Below, piece after piece: positions 1-10,000 of a stretch of 10,000 nt of DNA. The stretch's first letter is position 1. Each line of letters begins with the position of its first letter. The stretch is from Botryococcus braunii (Eukaryota; Chlorophyta; Trebouxiophyceae): contig MVGU01000945.1 of NCBI GenBank assembly GCA_002005505.1, forward strand, positions 7,501 to 17,500. Direction: 5' to 3'. The translations under genes were made by a program, and so were the position numbers. The notes beneath the pieces are model-generated. The model did not search any database. It saw nothing but the letters and a program-made list of their open reading frames with translations, and was not told the DNA's origin.

Positions 1-390
1 GGGTTTGCACTCTGGAGTCCATGTCAGGGTCAGGACGCAGGAGATTTCGGGGTCCAAAACCTCCGGTGGACGCGGGGCTTGCCGTGAAAGGGTGCAAGCC
101 TTGCACTGCGAGTGCCAAGCGGGCCGCCTGTTGTGAAGGAGCTGAGCATTTGTTGCCGGCTCCTTTCCAGTGGGCGTTCCGATACTACTTGTATAAAGTG
201 CTATGGAGTATCTTTCGTTTTCTCACTGTGCGTTTGGGGCAATGACACGGTTAATAACCCAGAGCCTTGCCATGCTTCAGAAGAAGTGTGGGAGTGAAGT
301 AAATCTAATCCTTACACCATCTGGCATGTACAATCTGGTGTGCACAAGCCAGGGGCCCAAAACTAAGATAAACAGTGCCACATAACCAAC
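1..390. other. Unassigned intergenic sequence
   Basis: Short overlapping plus-strand frames (74, 61 and 60 codons) have no recognisable domain, no shared phase pattern and no clear splice structure. Nothing can be assigned. Confidence 0.5.
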
Positions 391-408
391 AGATATCCCC
401 CACTCCCA

Positions 409-489
409 ACCCATCTCTCCCCACTCTTCCTCTGTCCCCGCTCTCTCTCTCCCCCCTTCTCCCTCCCTCCCCCTCCCCCCCCCCCGCCT
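409..489. repeat. Polypyrimidine tract ending in C11
   Basis: An almost pure C/T stretch on the plus strand with a short (CT)n block, ending in an 11-nt C run at 475-485. It directly precedes the (GT)n block. Confidence 0.85.
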
Positions 490-555
490 ATCTCTATGGG
501 CGTTTGCGCGCACCAGGTGTGCATTCGTGTGTGGGTATGTGTGTATATGTGTGCA

Positions 556-572
556 CACGCGCGCGCGGGCGG

Positions 573-671
<99 letters not shown>

Positions 672-704
672 TGTGTGTGCGCGCGCGCGCGCGTGCGCGT
701 GTGC
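556..704. repeat. (GT)n microsatellite flanked by (GC)n
   Basis: An alternating GT tract at 575-679, with two single-base interruptions (A at 633, C at 671), is bordered on both sides by alternating GC (about 557-574 and 679-700). Long frames translated through this block on both strands are repeat artefacts. Confidence 0.97.
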
Positions 705-1215
705 ATCTCCGTCTTTCTCTCCGACCTCCCTCCTCCATTCTGTGTACAACTCCCGGCCCCTGGCAGCCTTTAATTTGGCATGGCCCTTTGATATTTTCCC
801 TCGCGATTTTGGGGTGTTCAGGGGATTGTCTGGGATCAACCGCCAACTTCATATGTGCTTGTGCCGGCTTTCTTCTCGGTGTTCTCTCATTTCTTTGTTG
901 TTTTGAGTTCGTGTCGCTGATTTCTCCCTCATGCCACTTCACACTCCTCTTCTTCAATCTCGATCTCCAGTTCAGTATGTGCTATTATCAAGTGCGTCCA
1001 TGGCCCCTGGCATCCGCATACTAGCATGCAGGACACATACGGATTGGGTATACTCCACTTTCTCTTAGATGAAGCGGAGAATGACAAAATCGAATTCCAC
1101 GTTCTTCCAGACATGTTCTCGCCATGTACACTCGCTGGTCAGGAATAAGAGGGCGCTTGCAACTGGGTAACGGTGGACAGGCTGGCACGATGATCATCAA
1201 GCTGTACTTTTTAAA
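705..1215. other. Unassigned sequence beyond the repeat block
   Basis: No recognisable gene. On the minus strand a 61-codon frame (1114-929) ends in an acidic tail (TELEIEIEEEECEVA then TGA) that could be the end of an exon, but nothing upstream supports a gene. Confidence 0.4.
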
Positions 1216-1868
1216 ATAATCATTGTCCGTTACAACATTTACAGGCTATTAATTCCCTACGGCAGGCCCCCATGTTCGTACAAAGAGGAGGATTGCTTTA
1301 AGTTGTGCTCCCCGGTTACCCCTGGATATCGGGTTCAGAAATGTTCAATGTGTTTTGTAGCTTGGCCTCTGCGTACTGGCAATAAACAATAAGTCCCAAC
1401 AAATACACGCTGCCTACCTGAGAGTCCCTGAGACAACTTGAGGGCATGGAGGAAACGCTGACGTCAAAACAAGCTATAACGGCGAATGGCCCCTCCGTGC
1501 ACCCCTTAAACCACCCTGGGGCCATGCGGAGGGTAACTGATGAAGTTTGGCACTTGGCAAGGATGTGCAACGCATTGTTAAGCCCCACACCGGCCGGTAC
1601 CAAAGGGTACCCAAGGTCTGGCTCCCGCTTCCTGCAAAGACTTCTCCAAAAACAAAACTGTACGGAACAGCATCAACGTCTTGGAAGCAGCCAGCAGCTT
1701 GTCGAGTCCATTTTAAGTGGCGAGAATTTGCACATGGCAGTACAAAACATGGGCTTGACAAAGAGCGGGCATGGAAAAATGTTCCAAGCGTGGAACGGAA
1801 AATTTCTTGGCCTCCCGAACCTTCATCAGAGAAGAGGATATACATTTTGGCTAGCCAGCTAGCCAGCC
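1216..1868 (-). other. Presumed 3' UTR and downstream region of the MSL gene
   Basis: Follows the TAG stop. Two TGTAA motifs on the minus strand (1243-1239 and 1234-1230) could be polyadenylation signals if the organism is a green alga, where TGTAA is the usual signal. No AATAAA was noticed on this strand nearby. Overlapping open frames of 138 codons (plus, 1446-1862) and 147 codons (minus, 1917-1474) match nothing and probably reflect chance. Just below the stop, an 8-bp unit (agctagcc) is nearly tandem at 1849-1868. Confidence 0.3.
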
Positions 1869-9838
<7,970 letters not shown>

Positions 9839-9855
<17 letters not shown>

Positions 9856-10000
9856 CACAGGATTTTAAACGAATTGATTCTGCGAACATCTGGTTCCGTT
9901 TGACGTAACCCGTAACCGCTTCCACCCCATCCAGGAATACAGTACCTTCCAACGGCACAGTGTTGATCAACATACCAAGATTTTTTAATGACTTCATCCA
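9839..10000 (-). CDS. Unassigned open frame at right edge (partial, low confidence)
   Basis: Open from the window edge for 53 codons to a TGA at 9841-9839. The translation contains LINTVPLEGTVFLDGVEAV and TGYVKRNQMFAESI, with protein-like composition and no low complexity. I do not recognise it with confidence. The G-x-V-x-LDG then GYV pattern faintly recalls the region after Walker A in ABC ATPases. It could be an earlier exon of the MSL gene, spliced at GATG/GTAGGA (phase 1) to 9800, or the end of another gene. Confidence 0.3.

Noticed and set aside
277..1024. Long frames on both strands (up to 226 codons) rich in His-Thr or Cys-Val
   Set aside because: They are translations of the (GT)n/(CA)n tract and its flanks; the unique parts match nothing.

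Overview
The window looks like nuclear DNA from an intron-rich eukaryote, most likely an alga or another member of the green lineage, though the species cannot be named. The evidence is one gene split by introns with GT/AG borders, long pure dinucleotide microsatellites, homopolymer C/G tracts, and no bacterial operon layout. The only protein family I can recognise is the small-conductance mechanosensitive channel family (MscS/MSL).

Almost the whole window (about 9855 down to 1869, minus strand) is taken up by this MSL-type gene. No single open frame shows it, because the coding sequence lies in about eleven short exons, two of them micro-exons of 36 and about 24 nt. I assembled it by hand from family motifs, splice borders and intron phase. 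The exons (minus strand, high to low) are 9855-9677, 9557-9317, 8560-8334, 6836-6767, 6254-6078, 5704-5669, 5339-5248, 4423-4297, 3311-3151, 3093-3070 and 1944-1869. The phases close to one frame of about 469 codons. The predicted protein has a basic N-terminal extension (possible organelle transit peptide), about four to five membrane segments, the pore-helix signature GISGIAIGFGAQ, the beta-domain motifs RPFVVG and IPNN, and a typical C-terminal end.

The introns (57 to about 1500 bp) hold most of the remaining sequence. The intron at 4296-3312 carries a (CA)n tract. The last intron (3069-1945) carries a compound tract with C-rich, (CT)58 and (CA)n blocks. The intron at 9316-8561 carries three perfect copies of a 19-bp unit and a C/G palindrome. 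Several introns contain 13-18 nt C or G runs. Possible extra or alternative exons are a MscS-like stretch near 5957-5931, an 83-nt exon candidate at 6389-6307 whose inclusion would give an immediate stop, and an alternative last exon at 2071-2045.

Below 1869 lies the presumed 3' UTR and then intergenic DNA with a large (GT)n block flanked by (GC)n. At the right edge (10000-9839, minus) an unassigned open frame may be an upstream exon of the same gene or part of another gene. Some plus-strand open frames at 4971-5168 and 5481-5907 look coding-like but conflict with MSL exons, and I could not assign them.
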